Positions 8,279 through 16,904 of a stretch of DNA of 49,987 nucleotides are shown piece by piece. Origin of the DNA: an uncultured Pelagibacteraceae bacterium (lineage in GTDB: Bacteria; Pseudomonadota; Alphaproteobacteria; Pelagibacterales; Pelagibacteraceae); the NCBI GenBank assembly GCA_902518155.1, contig CABYFA010000008.1, positions 1 to 49,987 on the forward strand. Direction: 5' to 3'. The position numbers were made by a program, and so were the translations under genes. Position 1 is the first letter of the stretch. Each line of letters opens with the position of its first letter. The notes beneath the pieces were generated by a model. The model worked only from the letters and a program-made list of their open reading frames with translations. It had not been told where the DNA came from and made no database searches.

Positions 8279-9364
8279 ATGGAATTGTTTAATAATTTTT
8301 CTGAAATATTTCTATCGGTATGGAACAAAGGTATTTTAGGTGTTGATATTTTTCAAATATTAATTGGTTTAGGAATTTTTTTAATTTTTTTAATTTTTAG
8401 AGGTCTAATTAGTAAACTTGTAATCAAAAAGTTAGAAATAATTTCAAAAAGAACAACAAACAAATTGGATGATACTTTTGTAAATTCTTTAGTTGGTCCA
8501 GCAAGATTTTTACCAATTGTTTTAGGTTTTTTTATAGCAAGTTATTACATGACGTTTTCTATGGAAGGTAGAGAAATTGTTGATACTATAAATAGAACTC
8601 TAATAACCATATTAATTTTTTGGGTTATTCATCAAATTATAGAGCCAGTCTCATATATCTTAAGTGGTCTTGATAAATTGTTAACAAGAGAACTCATTGG
8701 ATGGATTATTAAATCTTTAAAGATTTTAATATTTATATTGGGACTTGCGGCAGTCTTAGAATTATGGGGGATAAAGATTGGACCAATTATTGCTGGTTTA
8801 GGTTTGTTCGGAGTAGCAGTTGCATTGGGTGCTCAAGATTTGTTTAAAAATTTAATTTCTGGGATTTTGGTATTAGTTGAAAAAAGATTTAAAATCGGTG
8901 ATTGGATTTCTGTTGATGGAATAATTGAGGGTATTGTTGAAAAAATTGGTTTTCGATCAACAACAATCAGAAAATTTGATAAATCATTAGCAATAATTCC
9001 AAATTTTCAATTTGCAGAAAATGCTGTAGTAAATGTAAGTGAAACTTCAAACTGGTTAATTAGTTGGATTATTACTCTCCAATATGACACCTCAGTTGAT
9101 CAATTAAAAAATATTAGAGATCAAATTGAAGATCATATAAAAAAAAGTGATGATTTTGATACTAATATAGGAATTGCAGTTAGGGTCGATAAGTTCTCAG
9201 ACAGTTCTATAGACATGTATGTGCGTTGTTTTACAAAATCAGATAGTTGGAACGAATGGCTTTCAGTAAAAGAAAAACTTGCAATTGCAATAAAACAAAT
9301 TGTTGAAAACAATAAGGCCTCTTTCGCATTTCCGAGTTCTTCGATTTATATTGAAAAAAAATGA
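8279..9364 (+). CDS. MscS-family mechanosensitive ion channel
   Basis: 361-residue inner-membrane channel protein that would open on hypo-osmotic shock. It has three to four N-terminal hydrophobic helices, then the pore-lining, glycine/alanine-rich helix GLGLFGVAVALGAQDLFKNL (about 172-191). The beta-domain follows with VEKRFKIGDWISVDGIIEGIV and RKFDKSLAIIPN, and then the mixed alpha/beta C-terminal domain. It starts two bases after hemD and overlaps the following YggT gene by four bases, so it belongs to the same transcript. Confidence 0.92.
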   Translation: MELFNNFSEIFLSVWNKGILGVDIFQILIGLGIFLIFLIFRGLISKLVIKKLEIISKRTTNKLDDTFVNSLVGPARFLPIVLGFFIASYYMTFSMEGREIVDTINRTLITILIFWVIHQIIEPVSYILSGLDKLLTRELIGWIIKSLKILIFILGLAAVLELWGIKIGPIIAGLGLFGVAVALGAQDLFKNLISGILVLVEKRFKIGDWISVDGIIEGIVEKIGFRSTTIRKFDKSLAIIPNFQFAENAVVNVSETSNWLISWIITLQYDTSVDQLKNIRDQIEDHIKKSDDFDTNIGIAVRVDKFSDSSIDMYVRCFTKSDSWNEWLSVKEKLAIAIKQIVENNKASFAFPSSSIYIEKK

Positions 9365-9651
9365 TTGCTATCTTTTATTTAGTTTTACAATTATTAAAAC
9401 TTTATTCGTATGTAGTGATTGCCAATGTTATCATCAGCTGGTTAATTGCTTTTAATGTATTGAATACTCAAAATAGATTTGTTTATGCAGTTTTAGATTT
9501 TACTTACAGATTAACAGAACCATTTCTAAGAAGAATAAGACGATTTTTACCAAATTTGGGAGCCCTAGACATTTCACCAATTATTTTACTGCTATTGATT
9601 TGGTTTATAGAAATGTGTATGAAGCTCTACATCGCACCAATGATATTCTAG
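9361..9651 (+). CDS. YggT family membrane protein
   Basis: 96-residue protein with two hydrophobic segments flanking the family signature: NVIISWLIAF, then YRLTEPFLRRIRRFLPNLGALDISPIILLLLI. YggT proteins are small inner-membrane proteins of uncertain role, linked to osmotic stress and cell-division/envelope functions in some bacteria. The ATGA start overlaps the mscS stop. folD begins six bases after its stop. Confidence 0.92.
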   Translation: MIAIFYLVLQLLKLYSYVVIANVIISWLIAFNVLNTQNRFVYAVLDFTYRLTEPFLRRIRRFLPNLGALDISPIILLLLIWFIEMCMKLYIAPMIF

Positions 9652-9656
9652 GATTT

Positions 9657-10502
9657 ATGATTTTAATTGATGGAAAAAAAGAAGCAGCACTATTAAGGGA
9701 ACAGCTTAAAAAAGAAGTATCTGATCTTAAAATTAAGTATAATAAAGTTCCAGGGTTAACAGTAATTTTGATTGGAGACTTAACCCCTAGTCAGATTTAC
9801 GTTCGAAACAAAGAAAAATCTGCTAACGAAGTTGGACTTAAATCTGATGTGATTAAATATCCAGATAGTGTTGAAGAAAAAGTTATTTTAGAGAAGATAG
9901 ATGAATTAAATAAAGATAACTCTGTGTCAGGTATTTTAGTTCAATTACCGTTACCAAAACATATTGATAAACAAAAAATTATTGAAGCGATTGACCCATC
10001 AAAAGATGTTGATGGATTTCATCCAATGAATGTTGGAAATCTTTCATCAGGTTATGAGAGTTCCGTTCCATGCACACCATTAGGATGTTATTTGTTAATT
10101 AAAAAAATAGAACCTAACTTAAATGGTAAAAAAGCAGTTGTCGTTGGTCGATCTAACTTAAATGGTAAACCAATGACTCAACTTTTACTAAAGGAAAATT
10201 GCACTGTTACTATAACACACTCTAGAACAAAAGATTTAAAAGCAGAGTGTTTAGAAGCTGATATTATTATTGCAGCGGTTGGTATTCCTGAGTTAGTTAA
10301 AGGTGATTGGGTTAAAAAAGATACTATTGTAATCGACGTTGGAATTAATAAAACTGAAAAAGGTATAGTTGGTGATGTTGCATTTGATGAAGTTTCAAAA
10401 AATGCCAAAGCACTCACACCTGTTCCTGGTGGAGTTGGTCCAATGACAATCGCTTGCTTGCTAAAAAATACGATTGACTGTTTCAAAAGATCGCAAGCAT
10501 AA
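9657..10502 (+). CDS. folD: Methylenetetrahydrofolate dehydrogenase / cyclohydrolase FolD
   Basis: Bifunctional NADP-dependent enzyme interconverting 5,10-methylene-THF and 10-formyl-THF. 281 residues from the ATG at 9657. An in-frame start at 9600 would add 19 residues inside yggT and lacks family support. Signatures are the substrate-binding lysine region YVRNKEKSANEVGL, VQLPLPKHID, PSKDVDGFHPMNVG, the Rossmann VVVGRSNLNGKPM, and the closing PVPGGVGPMTIACLL. One-carbon metabolism is central to SAR11 physiology. Confidence 0.96.
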   Translation: MILIDGKKEAALLREQLKKEVSDLKIKYNKVPGLTVILIGDLTPSQIYVRNKEKSANEVGLKSDVIKYPDSVEEKVILEKIDELNKDNSVSGILVQLPLPKHIDKQKIIEAIDPSKDVDGFHPMNVGNLSSGYESSVPCTPLGCYLLIKKIEPNLNGKKAVVVGRSNLNGKPMTQLLLKENCTVTITHSRTKDLKAECLEADIIIAAVGIPELVKGDWVKKDTIVIDVGINKTEKGIVGDVAFDEVSKNAKALTPVPGGVGPMTIACLLKNTIDCFKRSQA

Positions 10503-10539
10503 TATTGAATTCAACAAATTTTTTTTGATAAGATTGGTT

Positions 10540-10743
10540 ATGAAAAAACCTAAATACCCCTATAGAATTGCACTTCTAATGCTAATACTTACAGTTCCAC
10601 CAATTGGCGCGACACAATTAGGTTGGTATTTATATGATAAACAAACTGGATTTGATTATGGTATGATAGTTGGAACATTTTCAGTAATTTATGCTGCTTG
10701 GTTAATGTATGAAAAGAATTGGAGAGAAGATGATGAGGATTAA
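10540..10743 (+). CDS. Small membrane protein, 67 aa, unknown
   Basis: 67-residue product starting MKKPKYPYRIALLMLIL. It has two predicted membrane helices (about 10-28 and 38-56) and an acidic tail (NWREDDED). The upstream in-frame start at 10474 would extend it inside folD and lose the usual short basic start, so 10540 is preferred. It is the first of two small membrane-protein genes that end the hemC-folD run. Function unknown. Confidence 0.65.
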   Translation: MKKPKYPYRIALLMLILTVPPIGATQLGWYLYDKQTGFDYGMIVGTFSVIYAAWLMYEKNWREDDED

Positions 10744-10746
10744 ATT

Positions 10747-11013
10747 GTGGAAAAAATAATTTTTTTTGGATTAGCGATACCAATTTTAGCGTTTGTCCTT
10801 TACTTGGGTGGAACAGCTATCATGAAAGGTTTTGAGGCCAAAAGAGAAAATAAATCCAATGAGAGTTTAGAAGACCAGGACCATGAAGACAACTTATCTG
10901 ATAATAATGATAAGTTAACAGATGAATTGAATAAATTAAATCAACTCCTTAAAGATGGTGTTTTAACAGAAGAAGAATTTAAAAAAGCTAAAAAGAAAAT
11001 TTTAGATAATTAA
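10747..11013 (+). CDS. SHOCT-domain small membrane protein
   Basis: 88 residues from a GTG start. An N-terminal membrane helix (IIFFGLAIPILAFVLYLGG) leads into a charged linker. The C-terminal ~30 residues (LNKLNQLLKDGVLTEEEFKKAK) match the SHOCT pattern of a short helical motif found at the ends of many bacterial proteins and thought to mediate oligomerisation. It starts three bases after the previous gene. Its TAA overlaps the stop of the convergent MBL gene by four bases (TTAA). Confidence 0.75.
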   Translation: MEKIIFFGLAIPILAFVLYLGGTAIMKGFEAKRENKSNESLEDQDHEDNLSDNNDKLTDELNKLNQLLKDGVLTEEEFKKAKKKILDN

Positions 11014-12014
11014 TTATAATTAAGTAATTTTTTTAAAGATCCAAATTCACCTATTTTATAAATAATTGCATCTTCTTTTTTAAATCCATATTTTTCCGCT
11101 CCAGCTTTAAATCTTACAGGTGGCTCCATGATTGGTTCTAGGGATAAAACAAACGTGCCCCAATGCATTCCAATCACTTTTTTACTCTTTAAATTTTTTG
11201 CAACCTCTAAAGCTTCTTCTGGATTTGTGTGATAAACCGACTTATCTTTATAAGGCATTATTGGATAAAAATTATAGGCACCAATATTTATAAATGTAAG
11301 ATCAATTGGACCATACTTATTACCTATATCTTTATAAATATTTCCTACTCCAGTGTCACAACCAAATAATAACTTTATATCTTTATATTCGATCAAAAAA
11401 TTTCCCCATAAAGTTTTATTAGTATCTGTTAGACTTCTTTTTGACCAATGCACAGCAGGTAAAAAAGTAATTTTTAAATTTTTATTTATTTCAATCTTAT
11501 CATACCAGTCCATTTCATTCACATTGCTATAACCATTTCTGGTAAAATATTTACCAAGTTTTAATGGAAGTAAAACTTTAGAATTTTTAAAAGGAAATCT
11601 CCGGATCGTCATCATATCTTGATGATCATAATGATTATGGGTGAGTAAAAAAATATCTGTTTGTGGAATTTCGTTTAATTTTAGTGCTGGTTCGGTAAAT
11701 CTCTTAGGTCCAAAAATTAGCGGCCCAGCATTTTTTGAAAATACTGGATCTGTAATAATTGTTGTTTCACCAAGCTTAATTAAAAATGTTGCATGGCCAA
11801 TCCATGCTACATAATCGTCTTCTTGAAATTTTTTTAAGTCTGTTAAAACTTTCTCTTTTTCAATAACATGTTCTTCGGGAACTGTCATATCAAGCTTTTT
11901 TTTTTCCCTATTAAAAATTTTGAAGGACCATTTAACATTAGGATCTGGTTTTGGTGAACCCTCAGGATTTCTAAAAGTACCGTCTGGTAAATGGTGATAA
12001 GGTTTTTTTTCCAC
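11010..12014 (-). CDS. Metallo-beta-lactamase-fold hydrolase (NAPE-PLD/UlaG-like)
   Basis: 334-residue cytoplasmic MBL-fold protein. The metal site is seen in THNHYDHQDM (HxHxDH), the downstream CDTGVG aspartate and MHWGTF histidine. The N-terminal WIGHATFLIKLGETTIITDP is characteristic of the branch containing N-acyl-phosphatidylethanolamine phospholipase D and UlaG-like lactonases. The LPDGTFRNPEGSP opening is typical of bacterial NAPE-PLD-like members. A phosphodiesterase or lipid-hydrolase role is possible but the substrate cannot be read. It is followed upstream by the TesA-like esterase gene on the same strand (gap five bases). Confidence 0.85.
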   Translation of the reverse strand: MEKKPYHHLPDGTFRNPEGSPKPDPNVKWSFKIFNREKKKLDMTVPEEHVIEKEKVLTDLKKFQEDDYVAWIGHATFLIKLGETTIITDPVFSKNAGPLIFGPKRFTEPALKLNEIPQTDIFLLTHNHYDHQDMMTIRRFPFKNSKVLLPLKLGKYFTRNGYSNVNEMDWYDKIEINKNLKITFLPAVHWSKRSLTDTNKTLWGNFLIEYKDIKLLFGCDTGVGNIYKDIGNKYGPIDLTFINIGAYNFYPIMPYKDKSVYHTNPEEALEVAKNLKSKKVIGMHWGTFVLSLEPIMEPPVRFKAGAEKYGFKKEDAIIYKIGEFGSLKKLLNYN

Positions 12015-12019
12015 TAAAA

Positions 12020-12640
12020 CTAATTTTTTTTATTGTAAGTTTTTATAATTGTCTCCTCTAAAGTTCTACTCATTATTATGGTGCCCTGTTCATTTGGATG
12101 TATACCATCACTTAGATTAAACTCGGGCTTCATGGCCACTCCCTCAAGTAAAAAAGGAATAAGCTCTATTTTATATTTTTTGGCTAGATCAGGAAAAATT
12201 TTGTCAAATTTTTTTTTATAAGAAAAACCATGCGAGGTTGGAGCAATCATCCCAGCTAGGATAATTTCAATATTTTTATCTTGAGCAATTTTTATAATTT
12301 TTTCTAAATTGCCTTTTGTTTCTTTTGGCTGGATGCCTCTTAACATGTCATTAGCCCCTAAGCATAAAATTATTAGATCTATATCTGGCTCACTCAAAGT
12401 CCAATCAGCTCTATTTAATCCCCCTGACGATGTACTACCAGAAACACTGCCATCAACAATCTCAACATTATAACCCTTTGCTTCTAAATTCTCCTCTAAA
12501 ACGACTGATAAACTATTGTCATCAGACAAACCATAACCAGCCATCAAACTATCACCAAATAATACAATCTTTTCGATTGCATATGCATTAATGGTTAGTA
12601 GACAGATAATAATTATTTTAATAATAAAACTTTTGCTCAT
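12020..12640 (-). CDS. TesA-like SGNH esterase/lysophospholipase, exported
   Basis: 206 residues with a signal peptide (IIKIIIICLLTINAYA) and then the GDSL block LFGDSLMAGYGL, block II glycine in VSGSTSSGG, block III LGANDMLRG, and block V DGIHPNEQG carrying the catalytic Asp/His. It resembles periplasmic TesA/arylesterases that hydrolyse acyl esters and lysophospholipids. An in-frame start at 12829 would extend it through the opposite-strand ATPase gene; the signal peptide fixes the start at 12640. That ATG shares two bases with the divergent ATPase start (CATG). TesA facing a YbbA/YbbP system is the same neighbourhood as in Escherichia coli. Confidence 0.9.
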   Translation of the reverse strand: MSKSFIIKIIIICLLTINAYAIEKIVLFGDSLMAGYGLSDDNSLSVVLEENLEAKGYNVEIVDGSVSGSTSSGGLNRADWTLSEPDIDLIILCLGANDMLRGIQPKETKGNLEKIIKIAQDKNIEIILAGMIAPTSHGFSYKKKFDKIFPDLAKKYKIELIPFLLEGVAMKPEFNLSDGIHPNEQGTIIMSRTLEETIIKTYNKKN

Positions 12641-13304
12641 GAGTACTCTTCTTAAATTAAAAAAGATAAATCTTAAATACCAAACTGGTAAAGACAATAT
12701 TAGTGTTTTAAAAGATATAAATTTGACCACAAAAAAAAAAGAAACTATTTCAATAGTTGGTGAAAGTGGTTCAGGAAAAACCAGTTTAATCATGTTAATT
12801 GGTGGTTTAGAGCGTCCAACTTCAGGCAAGATATACTTTCAAGACTACGAAATTACAAAATTAAGTGAGGATGAAGTATCAAAAATCAGAAAAAAAAATA
12901 TTGGTATAATTTTTCAGTCTTTTTATCTAATCCCAAATTATACGGCCCTAGAGAATGTAACCTTAATTCTTGAATTGAATAAATTTCAAAATCCTGAAAA
13001 AGAAGCAAAATCTCTTTTAGACAGATTTGGCTTAAAACATCGACTAAATAATTTACCCAGTCAGTTATCTGGAGGAGAACAGCAGCGTGTCGCTATCGCA
13101 AGAGCTATTGCTATGAAGCCAGAGCTAATTTTAGCTGATGAACCTACAGGAAATTTAGATACAGAAAATTCCGATATGATTTCTAAAATTTTATTTAGGT
13201 ATGTTAAAGAGGAGGGTTCCTCATTAATTATGGTAACACACGACCCAAAACTTGCTAACCGCGCAAGCAGAAAAATTAAAATTAAAGATGGAAAAATTAA
13301 ATAA
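12639..13304 (+). CDS. ABC transporter ATP-binding protein, YbbA/LolD type
   Basis: 221-residue ATPase with Walker A GESGSGKTSL, Q-loop IIFQSFYLIPNYTALENV, signature LSGGEQQRVAIARA, Walker B LILADEPTGNLD, and the switch histidine in MVTHDP. This is the MacB/LolD/YbbA class, which works with FtsX-domain permeases. The start chosen at 12639 matches family N-termini; an upstream ATG at 12591 would add 16 hydrophobic residues. The permease gene overlaps its end by 17 bases. Divergent from a TesA-like gene, as in E. coli ybbAP-tesA. Confidence 0.94.
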   Translation: MSTLLKLKKINLKYQTGKDNISVLKDINLTTKKKETISIVGESGSGKTSLIMLIGGLERPTSGKIYFQDYEITKLSEDEVSKIRKKNIGIIFQSFYLIPNYTALENVTLILELNKFQNPEKEAKSLLDRFGLKHRLNNLPSQLSGGEQQRVAIARAIAMKPELILADEPTGNLDTENSDMISKILFRYVKEEGSSLIMVTHDPKLANRASRKIKIKDGKIK

Positions 13305-15825
13305 TTTTTGTCAATACAAATTTATCTTAATATATGCTCTGCGAGATTTAAAAAGGAACTATAAAAAAATCTCTAGTATAATCATCACTCTGTTCATCAG
13401 TCTTTTTATATTAAGTGCAATATTTACTATTGAGGATAGTTTAAAAAAGGAACTCAAAGAAAATGCTAAAGAGCTTTTAGGTGGAGACTTAGAAATTGAT
13501 TATAACAGAAATCAAGGAAATATAGATTTATTAAATAAAGTTGAAGAGTTTACAACTATATCAGAGATGGTTGAATTCAGCACAATGCTTTCAACAACAA
13601 ATCGAGAGAAAAATAAATCTTTATTTACTAGAATAAAAACAGTTGACCAAAAGTATCCTTTATATGGTGAAGTAACTTATGAACCTGCTGATGCTTATGA
13701 AAGGATGCAAACTGAACCTTATACAATTTTAATTAATGAGAGTTTATCAAAAACCTTAAATATCAAAACAAATGAAATTGTAAAAATTCAAGATCAAGAA
13801 TTTCTTGTTATTGGTAAGGTAAGATCTGTTCCAGATGTAAGTGGATTTGTGACTTTTGGAGATTGGGTTTTAACAGGTAAACAAACTTTAGATATTTTAA
13901 AACTTAACGGAATAGGAAATTTTTTAAATTATGAATATAAAGTAAAATTTAATACTAATGATAATCCAGAAATAATAATAAAAAAAATCGAAAGTATTTT
14001 TAAAGATGATCAAAAGGTAAAAATTAGATATCCAGAAAATGCAGCAAGTGGATTAAAAAGAGTAATTGGTAACTTTTCACAATTTTTATCCCTCGTCTCA
14101 ATAAGTGCGATGCTTATTGCTGGTATTGGTATTGCTAATACTCTTTTGTCTTTTATAAATCAAAATAACTTGTCTATAGCAGTAAGAAAGGCCTTAGGTT
14201 TCTATTCCGGTAATATTAAAAAACTTTATTATCTTCAATTGGTAATATTATTATTTATAATCACTATTTCAGCATATTTAAGTAGTTTATTAATTGTGCC
14301 ATTAGCAGACAAATATTTGTCGAGTAGCTTTGGACTTAAGATAAATTTATTTTTTTCTTTTTTTAATTTTTTAAAAATATTTTTAATAGGTTTATTAGTT
14401 TTGATAATTTTTTCGATTCCTACAATTAGTTCTATCGATCAAGTCAAGGCTTCAAGTCTATTTAGAAATGTATTCCAAAACTTACAATTTTATTATTCAA
14501 AAAAACTAATTGGCATGAGTATTATAACGTTATCGATTTTGATTTTAATATTTACTTATAGATCAGAAAATCTTGTTTATAGTCTTGGGTATTTTGGGGC
14601 ATTTTTTATTTGTTTGATTATCTTTTTTCTATTTTCAAAGTTAATTATATTTTCTCTAAAAAAGTTTAAATTTAATTCGAGCACTACTTTGAAAGTATCT
14701 ATTAAAAATATTACACAATCAAAAAGTATTACACCTATTACAATTATGTCTTTAGGCCTTGGTGTTACATTACTTTTGACTTTGGCATTAGTTGGAACTA
14801 ATTTTAAAAGAGAGATAGCAAAATCAATACCTGACATCGCTCCTGATTATTTTTTTGTGGGCATTCAAAATGGAGAGCGTGAAAAGTTTGAACAAAGAAT
14901 TTTATCAATGGATCCTGGTGCAAATATTGAAATTGTGCCAATGGTTTCTTCAGGAATAGTAAAAATTAATGGTATAAATCCAAACACATATATTACACCT
15001 GAAAATGATAGTTATTGGGTTATTGGCAGTGAACGGAGATCATCTTGGACGAAAGAAGTTCCTGAGGATAATCTAATTATTGATGGTAAGTGGTGGGATT
15101 TGTATAAACCAAATCAACTTCAGATATCATTAGACGCTAAGGTTGCAAAAGATTTTAATATTAAATTAGGAGATATATTTACTTTAAATATCTATGGTAG
15201 AGAAATTGATGGTGAAATAGTCAACTTTAGACAAGTTGATTATAGAGATCTAAATATAAATTTTGCAATGCTTTTTAACCCTGACTTTGCAAAAAATATT
15301 CCTCACGAATATTTAGCAACCACAAAGTTCTATAATTTAAATAAATTTGATGAAACAAAAATGCTTGAAATTTTCCCTAGTTTATCAATGATTAAAATTG
15401 CTGATTATTTAAATAAAGTAACTAATGTTCTAAATAAAGTTTTCATAGCAGTTATTGTAATTTTAACAGTCACTATCGTCATTGGTTTAATTGTAATATC
15501 AAGTGCAATAATGGTCCAAGGAAAAGTAAGAGAATATCAAAATTTGGTTTTTAAAATTTTAGGTTTTTCAAGAAAAGAGATCATTTTTTCTTCGCTAATT
15601 GAATTTATGATTATTTTTATATCTGTAATAATGATTTCAGTTTTGTTTGCTGTAGTTGGTTCAAAATTTATTATTGAAAATATATTTGAATTATTCTGGA
15701 AGTTTGATCTTAAAGTTTTGATTTATCTTGGTTTATCAATTGGTTTAGTAACGTTGGTGTTAATATTATTTACTAATATCAAATATTTAAATCCAAAGGT
15801 TTATCCTCTTATAAGAAATCAATAA
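13288..15825 (+). CDS. ABC transporter permease, YbbP-like (FtsX domains)
   Basis: 845 residues from ATG 13288, inside the end of the ATPase gene. Layout: an N-terminal membrane helix (about 24-44), a large extracytoplasmic MacB-like domain, three helices of a first FtsX domain (starting near FSQFLSLVSISAMLIAGIGIANTLL), further helices in the middle, a second periplasmic domain, and a second FtsX domain at the C-terminus (FIAVIVILTVTIVIGLIVISS onward). Two FtsX units in one chain fit YbbP, thought to act in envelope lipid or toxin handling with TesA; function is unproven. The upstream in-frame start at 13252 is less likely. Confidence 0.88.
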   Translation: MEKLNNFCQYKFILIYALRDLKRNYKKISSIIITLFISLFILSAIFTIEDSLKKELKENAKELLGGDLEIDYNRNQGNIDLLNKVEEFTTISEMVEFSTMLSTTNREKNKSLFTRIKTVDQKYPLYGEVTYEPADAYERMQTEPYTILINESLSKTLNIKTNEIVKIQDQEFLVIGKVRSVPDVSGFVTFGDWVLTGKQTLDILKLNGIGNFLNYEYKVKFNTNDNPEIIIKKIESIFKDDQKVKIRYPENAASGLKRVIGNFSQFLSLVSISAMLIAGIGIANTLLSFINQNNLSIAVRKALGFYSGNIKKLYYLQLVILLFIITISAYLSSLLIVPLADKYLSSSFGLKINLFFSFFNFLKIFLIGLLVLIIFSIPTISSIDQVKASSLFRNVFQNLQFYYSKKLIGMSIITLSILILIFTYRSENLVYSLGYFGAFFICLIIFFLFSKLIIFSLKKFKFNSSTTLKVSIKNITQSKSITPITIMSLGLGVTLLLTLALVGTNFKREIAKSIPDIAPDYFFVGIQNGEREKFEQRILSMDPGANIEIVPMVSSGIVKINGINPNTYITPENDSYWVIGSERRSSWTKEVPEDNLIIDGKWWDLYKPNQLQISLDAKVAKDFNIKLGDIFTLNIYGREIDGEIVNFRQVDYRDLNINFAMLFNPDFAKNIPHEYLATTKFYNLNKFDETKMLEIFPSLSMIKIADYLNKVTNVLNKVFIAVIVILTVTIVIGLIVISSAIMVQGKVREYQNLVFKILGFSRKEIIFSSLIEFMIIFISVIMISVLFAVVGSKFIIENIFELFWKFDLKVLIYLGLSIGLVTLVLILFTNIKYLNPKVYPLIRNQ

Positions 15826-15835
15826 TCACTTAGAT

Positions 15836-16903
15836 CTATTTAGCCTTCTCCATCAGCCAAAGGTTATCACTCGCCAAAAAGTAAATTTTTCCATTTTTTG
15901 GGTGAACCTGGATATCTCTAATTCGTCCGATCTCATCTTTAAAAATTATATCCTCTTTTATGTTGGACAAATCATTGAAGATTAGTTTTCTTAAGGATTG
16001 ATCTTTTAATGATGTAATTAAAGCATGACCATTCCATTCATTAAATTCGTTTCCTTCATAAATTGTAATTGCACTTGTTGCAATTGAAGGCACCCAATAT
16101 TGGATTGCTTTTGTAAAGCCAGGTTTCCACTTTGGACCAATAGGAAAACCAGAATAATTTTTTCCTCCCCAGCCTAATATTTTCCAACCATAATTTTCAC
16201 CTTTTTTTACTTCACCAAACCAATCGCCACCTTTGGCACCATGATTACTCATATAAATTTTGCCATCGTATGATGATAAAGTTAGACCTTGAGGATTTCT
16301 TATACCAATTTGATAAATTTCAGGTAGCCAATCTGGCTTATCTACAAATTTAGGATTGTCTTTTGGAATACTTCCATCAAGTTTAATTCTTATAATACTC
16401 CCAGGATGTTTTGAGGGGTCTTGTGCAATCATGCCTTTACCTCTTTCACCGGCAGAGGCATATAAGTGATTATCTTTGATCGCCAACCTTGAACCAAAAT
16501 GATAACCAGAATCAATAGGAGGTTCAGCTTGAAAAATATTTCTGAAATTTAATTTTTTTTTATCAAAAATAGCTTTAGCAATAGAGGTACTTGTTTTCCC
16601 ATTACCTCTGTTTTCAGAATATGAGATATAAATAAAATTATCTTTATATAAGATATCCAAAAGTCCGCCTTGTCCATGTTCTAAAAAATTTAGGTTATGA
16701 TCAACTTGAAAAGCTTTTTTTTGGAGTATATCTATGATCTTAATTTTTCCACTTTTTTCAGTAATAATTAGTTCTTGATTATTTAAAAAAGACGAACCCC
16801 ATGGGTCGTTAAGAGTAACTAATTTTTTAAATTTTAAATCTTGAGCAAATAAATTAGTTGAAAAAAATGTAAAAAATATAATTACAAAAAAAAGTTTTTT
16901 CAC
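15836..16903 (-). CDS. PQQ-dependent aldose sugar dehydrogenase family protein (YliI-like), exported
   Basis: 355 residues from GTG 16903, giving a clean signal peptide (KKLFFVIIFFTFFSTNLFA). An ATG at 16930 in frame would place ten polar residues before it and overlap the SDR gene. The six-bladed propeller family is shown by SGYHFGSRLAI (catalytic-His region), SAGERGKGMIAQDP, IGIRNPQGLTL, MSNHGAKGGDW and PSIATSAITIYEG. The family oxidises aldoses with PQQ and passes electrons to the respiratory chain. I see no pqq genes in the window, so cofactor supply is open. Starts one base after the SDR stop. Confidence 0.85.
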   Translation of the reverse strand: MKKLFFVIIFFTFFSTNLFAQDLKFKKLVTLNDPWGSSFLNNQELIITEKSGKIKIIDILQKKAFQVDHNLNFLEHGQGGLLDILYKDNFIYISYSENRGNGKTSTSIAKAIFDKKKLNFRNIFQAEPPIDSGYHFGSRLAIKDNHLYASAGERGKGMIAQDPSKHPGSIIRIKLDGSIPKDNPKFVDKPDWLPEIYQIGIRNPQGLTLSSYDGKIYMSNHGAKGGDWFGEVKKGENYGWKILGWGGKNYSGFPIGPKWKPGFTKAIQYWVPSIATSAITIYEGNEFNEWNGHALITSLKDQSLRKLIFNDLSNIKEDIIFKDEIGRIRDIQVHPKNGKIYFLASDNLWLMEKAK

Positions 16904-16904
16904 C

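Noticed and set aside
9600..9656. Upstream start for FolD at 9600
   Set aside because: It overlaps yggT by 52 bases and the family N-terminus starts at the ATG at 9657.
12639..12829. N-terminal extension of the TesA-like protein starting at 12829
   Set aside because: The extra 63 residues lie antisense to the ATPase gene, and a proper signal peptide begins at 12640.
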